A stretch of DNA of 34,556 bases from Sphingomonas segetis (GCF_009720245.1 NZ_WJSQ01000008.1:1-34556), one strand, 5' to 3'; positions 1-8,846 are shown, numbered from the stretch's first letter. A program made the numbers and translations. Notes: generated by a model not told the origin, from the sequence alone.

Positions 1-1
1 G

Positions 2-394
2 CTCGATCTCGCGAGTGCTCACGCCCAGCGCGGCGACGGCTCCGCCCCGCCGTGGAAGGTCGAGGCATGGGCCAATGTCAGCGGCCCCGGCGCGTTCAAC
101 ATGCCCCACGTCCACGGCGGGACCTACTGGGCCGCCGTCTACTACGTCCGCGTCGGCGAGGGCGAAGGCGGACAGCTCGTGCTCCACGACCCGCGCATGC
201 CCGGCCTGAGGATGCACGCGCCCGGCGTCCGCTTCCGCAACCTCGGCCCCGAGCTTCGCGCCGACATCCGGCCAAGGGAAGGGCTGATGGTGCTGTTCCC
301 CGGCTGGCTGTCGCACAGCGTCGAACCCTGGCAGGGCGGCGGCGAGCGGATCTCGGTGGCGATGAACGTCCGCGTCGCGCACCCCCACGGCTGA
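2..394 (+). CDS. 2OG-Fe(II) oxygenase family protein, 5'-truncated
   Basis: Open reading frame that enters from the left edge and ends at a TGA at 392-394, so only about the last 130 residues are present. The segment contains HVHGGTYWAAVYYV, a HxH-type metal-binding stretch followed by the strand typical of the putative 2OG-Fe(II) oxygenase family TIGR02466. Near the end are GWLSHSVEP (distal histidine) and RISVAMN (the arginine that normally binds 2-oxoglutarate). The order His-x-His, His, Arg matches a double-stranded beta-helix dioxygenase. The substrate is unknown. It lies upstream of the thiC riboswitch on the same strand with a gap of about 40 bp before the riboswitch, and nothing suggests a shared function with thiC. 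The family call is fairly secure; the biological role is not. Confidence 0.8.
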   Translation, partial: LDLASAHAQRGDGSAPPWKVEAWANVSGPGAFNMPHVHGGTYWAAVYYVRVGEGEGGQLVLHDPRMPGLRMHAPGVRFRNLGPELRADIRPREGLMVLFPGWLSHSVEPWQGGGERISVAMNVRVAHPHG

Positions 395-434
395 CGCGAG
401 GCTGGCGCCGCCGCCGGCGCGGGGCTAAGGCCGA

Positions 435-2400
<1,966 letters not shown>

Positions 2401-2437
2401 GGTCTGATCACGCACGTTAACTCATATAACTCTACAC

Positions 2438-2484
2438 GCGTATCCCCATATATACGTCCTAAGGACGTATATATGGGGATACGC
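2438..2484. repeat. Perfect 22-bp-arm palindrome, copy 1 (AbiE operator candidate)
   Basis: Two perfectly complementary 22-nt arms (2438-2459 and 2463-2484) separated by TAA. The inner core ACGTCCTAAGGACGT is identical to that of the second palindrome 82 bp downstream, while the outer arm sequences differ. It lies 38 bp after the thiC stop. There is no T-tract after it, so it is not a typical intrinsic terminator, although an RNA hairpin could still protect or end the thiC transcript. AbiEi antitoxins are known to bind paired long inverted repeats in their own promoter, which makes an operator the preferred reading. Confidence 0.75.
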
Positions 2485-2488
2485 TCAC

Positions 2489-2534
2489 TTGTCAAGCATG
2501 TTCGTTTGACAACATGTACGCAGCGTCCTACCCT
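2489..2534 (+). promoter_or_regulatory. Putative abiE promoter between the palindromes
   Basis: TTGACA (2506-2511) followed after 17 nt by TACCCT (2529-2534) gives a plausible sigma-70 promoter whose -10 lies in the left arm of the second palindrome. The spacer between the two palindromes also holds a near-direct repeat, TTGTCAAGCATG (2489-2500) and TTGACAACATG (2506-2516). TTGTCAA read on the other strand is a second TTGACA, facing a TATATA (2468-2473) inside palindrome 1. A regulator bound to either palindrome would cover the promoter. This is inferred from sequence only. Confidence 0.4.
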
Positions 2535-2566
2535 CACGTCCTAAGGACGTGAGGGTAGGACGCTGC
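2520..2566. repeat. Perfect 22-bp-arm palindrome, copy 2 (AbiE operator candidate)
   Basis: Arms 2520-2541 and 2545-2566 are perfectly complementary around a TAA loop, with the same ACGTCCTAAGGACGT core as copy 1. The right arm ends at the base immediately before the ATG at 2567 and contains the AGGA (2557-2560) that would serve as Shine-Dalgarno for the first abiE gene. In a long transcript the hairpin would bury this site. In a transcript starting in the loop region it would be free. Confidence 0.75.
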
Positions 2567-3463
2567 ATGGAAACTGCCAAGCCATTTGTTGACCGCAAGC
2601 GGATGACGAACCTCGCCGAGGCGGTTGCAAACAAGCTACGCTCTGCGGGTCGGCCTGTCGTTGCCGATGTCGAGATCATTCGCGCAATGGAAGAAGTGTA
2701 TGGCGAAGGGAAAGTCCGATATTTACGCGGCGACCGACCTACTCTCGGGGCTTTCGATAGAACTCGATCAATTCTCAAGGCCGAAAAAATCATCGGCCGA
2801 GACGCCGATTATCGAAGATTTTGGCGCGTCAACACGGTTCCCGATCGTTCGGCCGATGAGATTGTTTGTCTGGTCGACCAGACCGTCTACATCTCTCATC
2901 TGTCCGCTATGCAAACATATGGCCTAACCAATCGACGGCCGACAGACCTATATCTCACTCGATCCGATGACGCATATTGGCGGACGACAAGGGCAGAAAT
3001 TCTTCAGCGTTCGCCGGAATACGATGAGTTTGGTTTCAAATTGCTAAGAACGCACCATCCGAGCTCAGTTCGCGGTAGGCGCCTATCAACGCTCTCAACG
3101 AAGTGCTTCGGGCGCTTCACACAATTGCGAAACTCGTTCGCGCGCATTTCCTCCATCGGGCAGACATTCTACGACATGCTTTCCAGCCCAGAGCTGTGCG
3201 GGGGAATGCCACACGTTTTGGACGTCTTCGAAGACCATGCACCCAAATATCTCGAAGAAATAATAGAAAACGTCGATGAGGGCGAAAGCCAAATCGTCAA
3301 GGTACGGGCCGGCTACATACTAGAGGAAAGACTTGGTGTACGAGACGGCAAAGTACAAAAGTGGACCTCATTTGCGCAGCGCGGCGGCAGTCGCATTCTC
3401 GATCCACAAAAGCCATTCAGCCCCGCGCATTCCGAAAAGTGGATGATCTCGATCAATGTCTGA
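2567..3463 (+). CDS. abiEi: AbiEi-like antitoxin / transcriptional autorepressor (type IV toxin-antitoxin)
   Basis: 298 residues from the ATG at 2567. An in-frame GTG at 2549 lies inside the palindrome and is less likely as the start. The N-terminal third resembles the winged-helix domain of AbiEi proteins, and the segment YISHLSAMQTYGLTNRRP matches the AbiEi signature in which a short 'SHLSAL..YGLT' strand-helix follows that domain. Family knowledge: AbiEi antitoxins neutralise AbiEii without stable binding to it and repress their own operon by binding inverted repeats. The two palindromes just upstream fit that role. The gene overlaps the toxin gene by 8 bp, so the two are probably translationally coupled. 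GC content and codon use are visibly lower than in the flanking genes, which suggests acquisition by transfer. Sequence similarity to characterised AbiEi is only moderate. Confidence 0.78.
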   Translation: METAKPFVDRKRMTNLAEAVANKLRSAGRPVVADVEIIRAMEEVYGEGKVRYLRGDRPTLGAFDRTRSILKAEKIIGRDADYRRFWRVNTVPDRSADEIVCLVDQTVYISHLSAMQTYGLTNRRPTDLYLTRSDDAYWRTTRAEILQRSPEYDEFGFKLLRTHHPSSVRGRRLSTLSTKCFGRFTQLRNSFARISSIGQTFYDMLSSPELCGGMPHVLDVFEDHAPKYLEEIIENVDEGESQIVKVRAGYILEERLGVRDGKVQKWTSFAQRGGSRILDPQKPFSPAHSEKWMISINV

Positions 3464-4352
3464 TCCGGAGAAACAGGAAGAAACACTAGAGGTCGACCTG
3501 ACTGAATGGAGTGCTGCGGCAGCTGGAGACCCGCAGGTCGAACGAGAACGGGAAGCCACTGAGGTGTTTCTCGCCGCGCTAGGCATGACGAAAACATGCC
3601 ACAATAAAATTTACCTCAAAGGAGGGATTCTCGTAGGAGCGATATACGCGAGCGGACGCAACACGGCCGACTTGGATTTTTCAACAACAAGCACGCCGGA
3701 CCTCAAATTCCCAGAGCGACTAAGTGACGAACTCGAAGAGGCGTTCCCTCGCGCCGCGGCGCAGCTAGGCTTTCCCGGACTTCGACTCAGAATGCAGTCA
3801 GTTAAGTTTCGTCCGCGTAAAAACAACTTCACCGAGTCTGATTTTCCCGCTGTCGAAGCGAAATTCGCGTACGCCTATGTTGGGTCCAAGCAGGAAGCAG
3901 GTCTCGACGCCGGTACGTGCGCTGATGTCTTATATGCAGACATCAGCTTCAATGAGCCAATATCGTGCGTTCAGTCGGTCAAAATGAAGGGCGTAGATGC
4001 AGAGATATTGGTTTATTCTCTGCATGACCTTGTTGCGGAAAAATTCAGAGCCCTTCTCCAGCAGGTGACGCGAGATCGTTACCGGAGGCAGGACGTTTTC
4101 GACCTCTACTACCTAATCAATAACGCCGACGTCGAATCCATCCCCAAGGCGTTACTGTTGCAAACGTTTCAAGAGAAATGCCGCTCCCGGGGCATCGAAC
4201 CGACGAAAACATCTCTGGAGAATGAGGAAGTCAGGCGGAGGGCGTCGAGCGAATGGGACACCCTCTTGCAGGAGGTCGATGAGCTCCCAAACTTCGAAAC
4301 TGCGTACCAGGCGGTCGTCGAACTTTACTATTCCCTGCCTTGGAAACACTGA
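3456..4352 (+). CDS. abiEii: AbiEii/AbiGii family nucleotidyltransferase toxin
   Basis: 298 residues. The nucleotidyltransferase fold signature is clear: LKGGILV at residues 54-60 followed by ADLDF at 71-75, the DxD metal-binding pair expected in this family. Further on, HDLVAEKFRALL and RDRYRRQDVFDLYYL match the conserved C-terminal motifs (a Lys, then Arg-x-x-Asp-x-x-Asp-Leu). AbiEii toxins of type IV systems are GTP-binding nucleotidyltransferases that arrest growth; homologues can cause abortive infection by phage. The start ATG at 3456 overlaps the end of the antitoxin gene. The gene is AT-richer than the flanks like its partner, and the next gene is an unrelated cupin, so the two-gene module ends here. 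The functional label rests on family motifs. Confidence 0.87.
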   Translation: MSDPEKQEETLEVDLTEWSAAAAGDPQVEREREATEVFLAALGMTKTCHNKIYLKGGILVGAIYASGRNTADLDFSTTSTPDLKFPERLSDELEEAFPRAAAQLGFPGLRLRMQSVKFRPRKNNFTESDFPAVEAKFAYAYVGSKQEAGLDAGTCADVLYADISFNEPISCVQSVKMKGVDAEILVYSLHDLVAEKFRALLQQVTRDRYRRQDVFDLYYLINNADVESIPKALLLQTFQEKCRSRGIEPTKTSLENEEVRRRASSEWDTLLQEVDELPNFETAYQAVVELYYSLPWKH

Positions 4353-4481
4353 TCAAGCCGCACCGATCTACCGCGGGTGCCGGCAATTCGGGGGAGACAA
4401 ATCCTGACACAATGGTCTCGCTGAACTTCGCCATGTAAACTCGCCGCGCGCCACCACGGCGCAGAAAGATCGGGGGGTCTT

Positions 4482-4913
4482 ATGAAACTGACGCTTGCCT
4501 TAGTCGCCGCTTCCGCTTTGCTTTCGCTCGCCACCATGGCCCAAGCCGCGCCACCAGTCGCCGAACCACCGCCCGCCACCACCGGCCCGGTCGACGGGCT
4601 CGTCTCCTCACCCGGCAACTTCAAGCTGCTGCTCGAGAACGAGCATGTCCGCGTCCTCCAATACACCCTGCTCCCCGGCGCGCTCGACCATTGGCACACG
4701 CACCCGCCGCGCGTCGGCTATGTGCTGTCGGGCGCGAAGATCCGGGTGACCGAGGCCGACGGCACGCACCAGGATTATGACGAGAAGACCGGCGACACTT
4801 ACTGGGGTGAGTTCTCCCCGCTCCACGACACGCTCAACATCGGCACCACGCCCTACATCGCGCTGCTGGTCGAGGTGAAGGACACGCCGGCCAAGGCGCC
4901 GCCGGCGAAGTAG
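4482..4913 (+). CDS. Secreted cupin-domain protein
   Basis: 143 residues. A Sec signal peptide (MKLTLALVAASALLSL..AQA, cleavage near residue 22) is followed by a proline-rich linker and a single cupin domain. The cupin motif is visible as LLPGALDHWHTHPPRVGYVLSG, close to the G(X)5HXH form, with a short second motif near the C-terminus and a lysine/proline-rich tail. The protein should be periplasmic and may bind a metal through the three histidines; no reaction can be assigned. A G-rich ribosome binding site (4472-4477) precedes the ATG. GC content returns to the level of the flanks here, which marks the right end of the toxin-antitoxin insert. The 129 bp before it show no strong promoter to my eye. 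Confidence 0.8.
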   Translation: MKLTLALVAASALLSLATMAQAAPPVAEPPPATTGPVDGLVSSPGNFKLLLENEHVRVLQYTLLPGALDHWHTHPPRVGYVLSGAKIRVTEADGTHQDYDEKTGDTYWGEFSPLHDTLNIGTTPYIALLVEVKDTPAKAPPAK

Positions 4914-4920
4914 AACCGCA

Positions 4921-5373
4921 TCATTTCCCCAACCGCACCAGCGCCTTGTCGAGCGCCTGCAGGAACCGCGACCGGTCGGCCCTGGCGAACGGCGCCGGCC
5001 CGCCGGTCATGCCGGCCCCGGCCCTCAAGTCCGCCATGATCGCCCGCGTCGCGATCGCGCCGCCGATGCTCGCGCTCGTGAATGGCTTCCCGTTATTGCC
5101 GATCACCGTCGCGCCCTTCTTCAGGCAGCGGTCGGCAAGCAATATGTCGCCGGTGACCACCACCGTCCTGGCGTCTGCCGCTTCCACGATCCAGTCGTCC
5201 GCCGCGTCGAACGCGTCCGACACCAGCACCCGCTCGATGAGCGGATGCTCGGGCACGCGCAGCCATGAATTGCTCACCACCCGCACCGGCACCCCGCGCC
5301 GGTACGCGACGCGATAGACCTCCTCCTTCACCGGACAGGCATCGGCGTCGACCAGGACTCGGAGAGGACTCAT
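4921..5373 (-). CDS. YaiI/YqxD family protein (UPF0178, DUF188)
   Basis: 150 residues from the ATG at 5373, where the family N-terminus begins (MSPLRVLVDADACPVKEEVY). The open frame continues upstream, but GGAGAA sits just before this ATG and the length then equals that of typical family members. Conserved stretches are VDADACPVK, VSNSWLRVP, VVTGDILLADRCL and the C-terminal MADLRAGAG..GGPAPF. The family adopts a PIN-like nuclease fold by prediction, but the biological function is unknown. The gene is convergent with the cupin gene, with 7 bp between stops, and divergent from the small gene at 5476. Confidence 0.9.
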   Translation of the reverse strand: MSPLRVLVDADACPVKEEVYRVAYRRGVPVRVVSNSWLRVPEHPLIERVLVSDAFDAADDWIVEAADARTVVVTGDILLADRCLKKGATVIGNNGKPFTSASIGGAIATRAIMADLRAGAGMTGGPAPFARADRSRFLQALDKALVRLGK

Positions 5374-5434
5374 CCAGTTCTCCAGCGGCATGGGAATCAC
5401 CTCAGCATCCGCCTCTTGCGCGATAGTATGTCCT

Positions 5435-5448
5435 AAAGTATGTACTTT
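5435..5448. promoter_or_regulatory. Small palindrome in divergent intergenic region
   Basis: AAAGTATGTACTTT is a perfect 6-bp inverted repeat around TG, in the 102-bp gap between the divergent yaiI-like gene and the DUF7662-like gene. It overlaps a second GTATGT copy just upstream (5426-5431). It could be an operator or part of a promoter. There is no other support. Confidence 0.2.
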
Positions 5449-5475
5449 TCGTCGGTTGAACACGGGAGCGCAGTA

Positions 5476-5853
5476 ATGCCCAAATACGATCGTTTAGGAG
5501 AGCATCTGTCCGGCCTTGGCCGGGATTCGAGCCGTACGTTCAGCTTCGATCGAATAGAAGCAATCCTCGGCTTCACCCTACCCAAGAGCGCGCGCACATA
5601 TCAGGCATGGTGGGCGAACCAGGTCGGCGGCGGCCATGTTCAAGCCAATGCATGGCTGGACGAGGGTTGGCGTACCGAGCAGCTGTCCCTCACGCGCCGT
5701 CAGGTGACCTTCACACCGGTGGCCATCCCACGAGCGCCAAAGGGCGCGCGCGGCTCCGCCTTGGCCGGACTGTCGATCGACGAAGCCAGGCGAGCGGTTG
5801 CACTCCGATATCGCGTCCGTCCCGAGCAAGTGGAAATCGCCGTTCGGACTTGA
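5476..5853 (+). CDS. Small DUF7662-like protein
   Basis: 125 residues from the ATG at 5476, preceded by GGGAGC at a 7-nt distance; an in-frame upstream ATG at 5440 lacks a ribosome binding site. The sequence begins MPKYDRLGEHLSGLG and contains FDRIEAILGFTLPKSAR and AWWANQVGGGHVQANAWLDEGW. This is the pattern of a small bacterial family that I recall as DUF7662: a short domain ending in a strand that reads 'GWR...V.L....VTF'. After it comes a tail of about 45 residues including LSIDEARRAVALRYRVRPEQVEI, which looks like a short helical add-on. The function is unknown. There is no signal peptide, so the protein should be cytoplasmic. Confidence 0.7.
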   Translation: MPKYDRLGEHLSGLGRDSSRTFSFDRIEAILGFTLPKSARTYQAWWANQVGGGHVQANAWLDEGWRTEQLSLTRRQVTFTPVAIPRAPKGARGSALAGLSIDEARRAVALRYRVRPEQVEIAVRT

Positions 5854-5876
5854 GCAGGCAAACAGACCGCACGCTC

Positions 5877-6005
5877 CTAATCGTTCTTCAGATTCTCCAG
5901 GCCGCGCTGGCCGCCCTTCTGCGATGGCTGCGAGGCGTTGGTCTTGACCTTGGCCTTCTTGGGCTTTCGCGCTTCCTTGCTCGATCTCTGCTGGCCCTTG
6001 GCCAT
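5877..6005 (-). CDS. Very small basic protein (42 aa), function unknown
   Basis: A 43-codon frame starting at the ATG at 6005. It is preceded by a strong Shine-Dalgarno, AGGAGAG, about 6 nt upstream on this strand. The product begins MAKGQQRSSKEARKPKKAKV and ends GLENLKND, so it is lysine-rich, hydrophilic and probably disordered. The excellent ribosome binding site and the non-random lysine-rich composition support a real gene. It is convergent with the DUF7662-like gene. Nothing indicates its role; nucleic-acid binding is possible from charge alone. Confidence 0.62.
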   Translation of the reverse strand: MAKGQQRSSKEARKPKKAKVKTNASQPSQKGGQRGLENLKND

Positions 6006-6092
6006 GGCTGCTCTCCTGCGGCGCGGGAATGCGCTGCTTCGGCGGGCTTATAGCCGTTCGGGGGCGCCGTTCCTATCCGCTTGGACCTGCGA

Positions 6093-6269
6093 TCAGGCCT
6101 CGGGCGGCTGCGCGAACCGCTTCTTGAGGTCGGCCCGGATCGAGGCGCCCGAAAGATGCGCGTCGATGTTGGTATAACCTTCGTGCCTCAGCGCCTTCCT
6201 GATCTCCTCGACGCTGGAGAAGTCCGGCGCGAGCTGGAAGGCGCGTTCGATGATGTGCGGCGTTTGCAT
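6093..6269 (-). CDS. Small protein (58 aa), function unknown
   Basis: A 59-codon minus-strand frame with ATG at 6269. The product starts MQTPHIIERAFQLAPDF, continues with SVEEIRKALRHEGYTNIDAHL and ends KKRFAQPPEA. It reads like a compact two-helix protein with an alternating charge pattern, not like antisense noise. A modest GGGAA lies 7-8 nt before the ATG. It is followed 87 bp downstream, on the same strand, by the 42-residue gene. I recognise no domain with a known function. Confidence 0.62.
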   Translation of the reverse strand: MQTPHIIERAFQLAPDFSSVEEIRKALRHEGYTNIDAHLSGASIRADLKKRFAQPPEA

Positions 6270-6469
6270 CTGAATTCCCGGAAAATTTCGTCCCCGTCAC
6301 AAACGCACCGGATGGCCGTTCCGTTCCGGCTGTCCGCCCGGCGCGACCATCCGCCATGCTCGACAAGGCAGTGCCTTCCGGTCGAATGTGGCGGCCATCC
6401 GTCGACTTTGCATGGCAAGCCGTCGCCGCGAGGCATAGCATCCGTATCGCCCGTCCAAGGGGACGCATC

Positions 6470-6637
6470 GTGTCCACGCCTCGCCTGGCCCTGTTGTTCG
6501 CGTTCGGCCTGATTGTCGCCGGCCCGGCGATCGGCGCGGCTGCGGCCCCGCCGCGCATCGGCAAGCCGCGGCCGGCGCCGCGACGGCAGCACTCGCGACC
6601 AGCGCGGCTCCGCCGGCGAGCGCCTGGCGGCGACTGA
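6470..6637 (+). CDS. Possible small secreted protein or gene-start remnant
   Basis: A GTG at 6470 preceded by AAGGGGAC opens a 55-residue frame. It has a good Sec signal peptide (STPRLALLFAFGLIVAGPAIGAAA), followed only by a short arginine/proline-rich tail before a TGA. After about position 6550 the sequence loses coding character. It may be a tiny exported basic peptide, or the surviving 5' end of a gene whose body was lost. It runs head-on into the minus-strand signal peptide remnant at 6565-6644. Confidence 0.28.
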   Translation: MSTPRLALLFAFGLIVAGPAIGAAAAPPRIGKPRPAPRRQHSRPARLRRRAPGGD

Positions 6638-6644
6638 GCTCCAT
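6565..6644 (-). pseudogene. 5' remnant of an exported-protein gene (Tat-like signal)
   Basis: On the minus strand AGGAGGGG sits 2-9 nt before an ATG at 6644 that opens MELSRRQALAGGAALVASAA, a textbook twin-arginine-like export signal ending in an Ala-rich cleavage region. Downstream the frame continues only as Arg/Cys/Pro-rich low-quality sequence with no recognisable domain. The TAGCGCTA operator at 6659-6666 lies between this start and the GH67 start, just as at the other divergent promoters of the locus. The best reading is that a sugar-regulated exported enzyme once stood here and was deleted after its signal peptide. A frameshift introduced by sequencing cannot be excluded. Confidence 0.38.
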
Positions 6645-6656
6645 CACCCCTCCTAT

Positions 6657-6668
6657 GATAGCGCTACC
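6657..6668. promoter_or_regulatory. LacI-type operator, site a
   Basis: GATAGCGCTACC, core TAGCGCTA at 6659-6666. It is centred 24 bp before the GH67 start and 18 bp before the minus-strand remnant start. The same core recurs in four other intergenic positions of the locus. Confidence 0.72.
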
Positions 6669-6686
6669 AATGCTAGGCTGCCGCGG

Positions 6687-8846
6687 GTGTTGTCAACGAC
6701 TCCAATTCGGCTGCTGCCGTTCGTGATGCTCGTCCTGGCGCCGGGCGCGGCAGCGGCGGAGGACGGCTACGACCTGTGGCTGCGCTACCGGACCGTCGAA
6801 GCCCAGTGGCGCGCCGCATATGCGGCCCATGCCACATCGATCGTCGACGAGTCCCGTTCGCCGACATCACGCGCCGCAGCAGAAGAACTTCGGCGCGGCC
6901 TCCTCGGAATGCTCGGACGTCCACCGGCCACTCGGCTGAGCGACGGCGCGATCATTCTCCGTACCTCCACGCCCTCGCGGCTCAAAGGAGCCGGCGATGA
7001 AGGCTATTGCCTGAAGAGCACGCGCATTGACGGTCACCCGGTCACCTTCATCGCAGCGAACCGCGACATCGGTCTGCTTTACGGCGCCTTCGCGCTCCTG
7101 CGACTAATGCAGACGCGCTCGCTTTCCGCCCGCCTCGACCTGTGCGACGCGCCGGCGGTCCCGCTGCGCATGCTCGACCATTGGGACAATCTCGATGGCA
7201 CGGTCGAACGCGGCTATTCCGGCCGCTCGCTGTGGGACTGGGAGCGGCTGCCCGCGATCGAACCGCGGCTGATCGACTATGCTCGCGCCAACGCTTCGAT
7301 CGGAATCAACGGCGCGGTTCTCAACAACGTCAACGCCGACGCGCGAATTCTCACGCCCGAATATCTGCGCAAGGTCGCGGCGATCGCCGAAGCGTGGCGG
7401 CCGTACGGCCTGCACGTGTACCTGTCGGCGCGCTTTTCGGCGCCCGAGGAAATCGGCGGCCTGACGACCGCCGACCCGCTCGACCCTCGCGTGCGCGCCT
7501 GGTGGCGAACGAAGGCCGACGAGATATATCGCCTGATTCCCGACTTCGGCGGTTTCCTCGTCAAGGCCACTGCCGAGGGCCAGCCGGGGCCTCAGACCTA
7601 CGGCCGAACCCATGCTGACGGCGCCAACATGCTCGCCGGCGCGCTCGAGCCGCACCGCGGCACCGTGCTGTGGCGCGCGTTCGTCTATTCCGACGCGTCC
7701 GAGCAAGACCGAGCGAAGCAGGCCTATGCCGAGTTCGCGCCGCTCGACGGCAAGTTCGCGCCGAACGTCATCGTCCAGGTGAAGAACGGCCCGGTCGACT
7801 TCCAGCCGCGCGAACCCTTCCATCCCTTGTTCGGGGCGATGCCGAACACGCGGCTCGCGATGGAAGTGCAGATCACCAAGGAATATCTCGGCGAGAGCAC
7901 GCACCTCGCCTACCTCGGCACGATGTGGTCGGAGGTGCTGCGCAGCCGCACCGCGCGCCCCCATCCGTCGTCCATGGTGGTGGACTCGCTGTCGGCGATC
8001 GCCGGAGTTGCGAACGTCGGGAGCTATCGCAACTGGAGCGGTTCCGATTTCGACCAGGCCAATTGGTACGCGCTTGGGAGGCTTGCGTGGGATCCATCGG
8101 CCGATCCGGCGGGGATCGCCGAGGATTGGACTAGAATGACCTGGGGCAACGACCCGCGGCTCGTCAGGCCGGTCGTCGCCATGATGATGAAGTCGCGGCA
8201 GGCAGTGGTCGACACCATGACCCCGCTCGGCCTCTCCCACCAGATGGCGAGCGACCATCATTATGGTCCCGGACCCTGGGTCAGCGACCAGCCCGCAGCG
8301 CTGTGGAACCCGACCTATTACAACCGCGCCGATGCAGGCGGCATCGGCTTCGACCGCACCCCCAGCGGCAGCGATGCCGTCGCTCAATATGCGCCAGCGG
8401 TTGGCCGCTGCTTTGCAGACTTGAAATGCGTCTCCGACGACGATCTCCTGTGGTTCCATCATGTGCCGTGGACTTATCGCATGCGCTCCGGAAGTAGCCT
8501 TTGGAACGAACTCATCGGCCGCTATGACCAGGGTCTGGCGGCGGTCGAGGAGATAAAGCGCGAGTGGAATCTGATCCGCCCGCTGGTCGATCCTTCCCGC
8601 CACATCGCGGTTGCCGCGAAGCTCGACCGGCAAGCCGTGGAAGCGCAATGGTGGCGCGACGCCTCGATCGCTTACTGGCAGAGCGTCTCCCATCTGCCGC
8701 TCCCCGCGGGAACCCGCGCGCCGCATCGCGATCTAAACTGGTATAAGGCGATTCACTTCGATACCGTGCCAGGCTTCCTGACCCCGGGGACCGGCCGGCA
8801 GCCGTCGTGCGTTCCACCTGCAGGAGGCCCCCCATGCGCGCTTTGA
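6687..8846 (+). CDS. aguA: GH67 alpha-glucuronidase
   Basis: 719 residues from the GTG at 6687, giving a Sec signal peptide (LLPFVMLVLAPGAAAA) and a mature start EDGYDLWLRY that matches the family N-terminus; an ATG at 6726 is an alternative. GH67 enzymes remove (4-O-methyl-)glucuronic acid from the non-reducing end of xylo-oligosaccharides. Family blocks: RMLDHWDNLDGTVERGYSG, SIGINGAVLNNVNA, GFLVKATAEGQPGPQ and YGRTHADGANMLA. The likely catalytic acid is Glu297 (ATAEGQPGP); the activating pair is Asp371 (GPVDFQ) and Glu399 (TKEYLG), with spacings close to those of the characterised enzyme from Cellvibrio japonicus. The gene starts an operon with the next two genes, under operator site a. The product is probably periplasmic. 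Confidence 0.95.
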   Translation: MLSTTPIRLLPFVMLVLAPGAAAAEDGYDLWLRYRTVEAQWRAAYAAHATSIVDESRSPTSRAAAEELRRGLLGMLGRPPATRLSDGAIILRTSTPSRLKGAGDEGYCLKSTRIDGHPVTFIAANRDIGLLYGAFALLRLMQTRSLSARLDLCDAPAVPLRMLDHWDNLDGTVERGYSGRSLWDWERLPAIEPRLIDYARANASIGINGAVLNNVNADARILTPEYLRKVAAIAEAWRPYGLHVYLSARFSAPEEIGGLTTADPLDPRVRAWWRTKADEIYRLIPDFGGFLVKATAEGQPGPQTYGRTHADGANMLAGALEPHRGTVLWRAFVYSDASEQDRAKQAYAEFAPLDGKFAPNVIVQVKNGPVDFQPREPFHPLFGAMPNTRLAMEVQITKEYLGESTHLAYLGTMWSEVLRSRTARPHPSSMVVDSLSAIAGVANVGSYRNWSGSDFDQANWYALGRLAWDPSADPAGIAEDWTRMTWGNDPRLVRPVVAMMMKSRQAVVDTMTPLGLSHQMASDHHYGPGPWVSDQPAALWNPTYYNRADAGGIGFDRTPSGSDAVAQYAPAVGRCFADLKCVSDDDLLWFHHVPWTYRMRSGSSLWNELIGRYDQGLAAVEEIKREWNLIRPLVDPSRHIAVAAKLDRQAVEAQWWRDASIAYWQSVSHLPLPAGTRAPHRDLNWYKAIHFDTVPGFLTPGTGRQPSCVPPAGGPPCAL

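Noticed and set aside
2438-2566. Palindrome pair as a CRISPR array or a pair of intrinsic terminators
   Set aside because: Only two units with different outer arms, no equal spacers, no cas genes; no T-tract follows either stem.
4921-5463. Upstream extension of the YaiI-like frame to 5463
   Set aside because: The conserved family N-terminus begins at 5373 with a ribosome site; the extra 30 residues are not family-like and overlap the divergent intergenic region.
6513-6686. Upstream extension of the GH67 frame to 6513
   Set aside because: The added residues are Arg/Ala-rich and run through operator a; the signal peptide begins at 6687.
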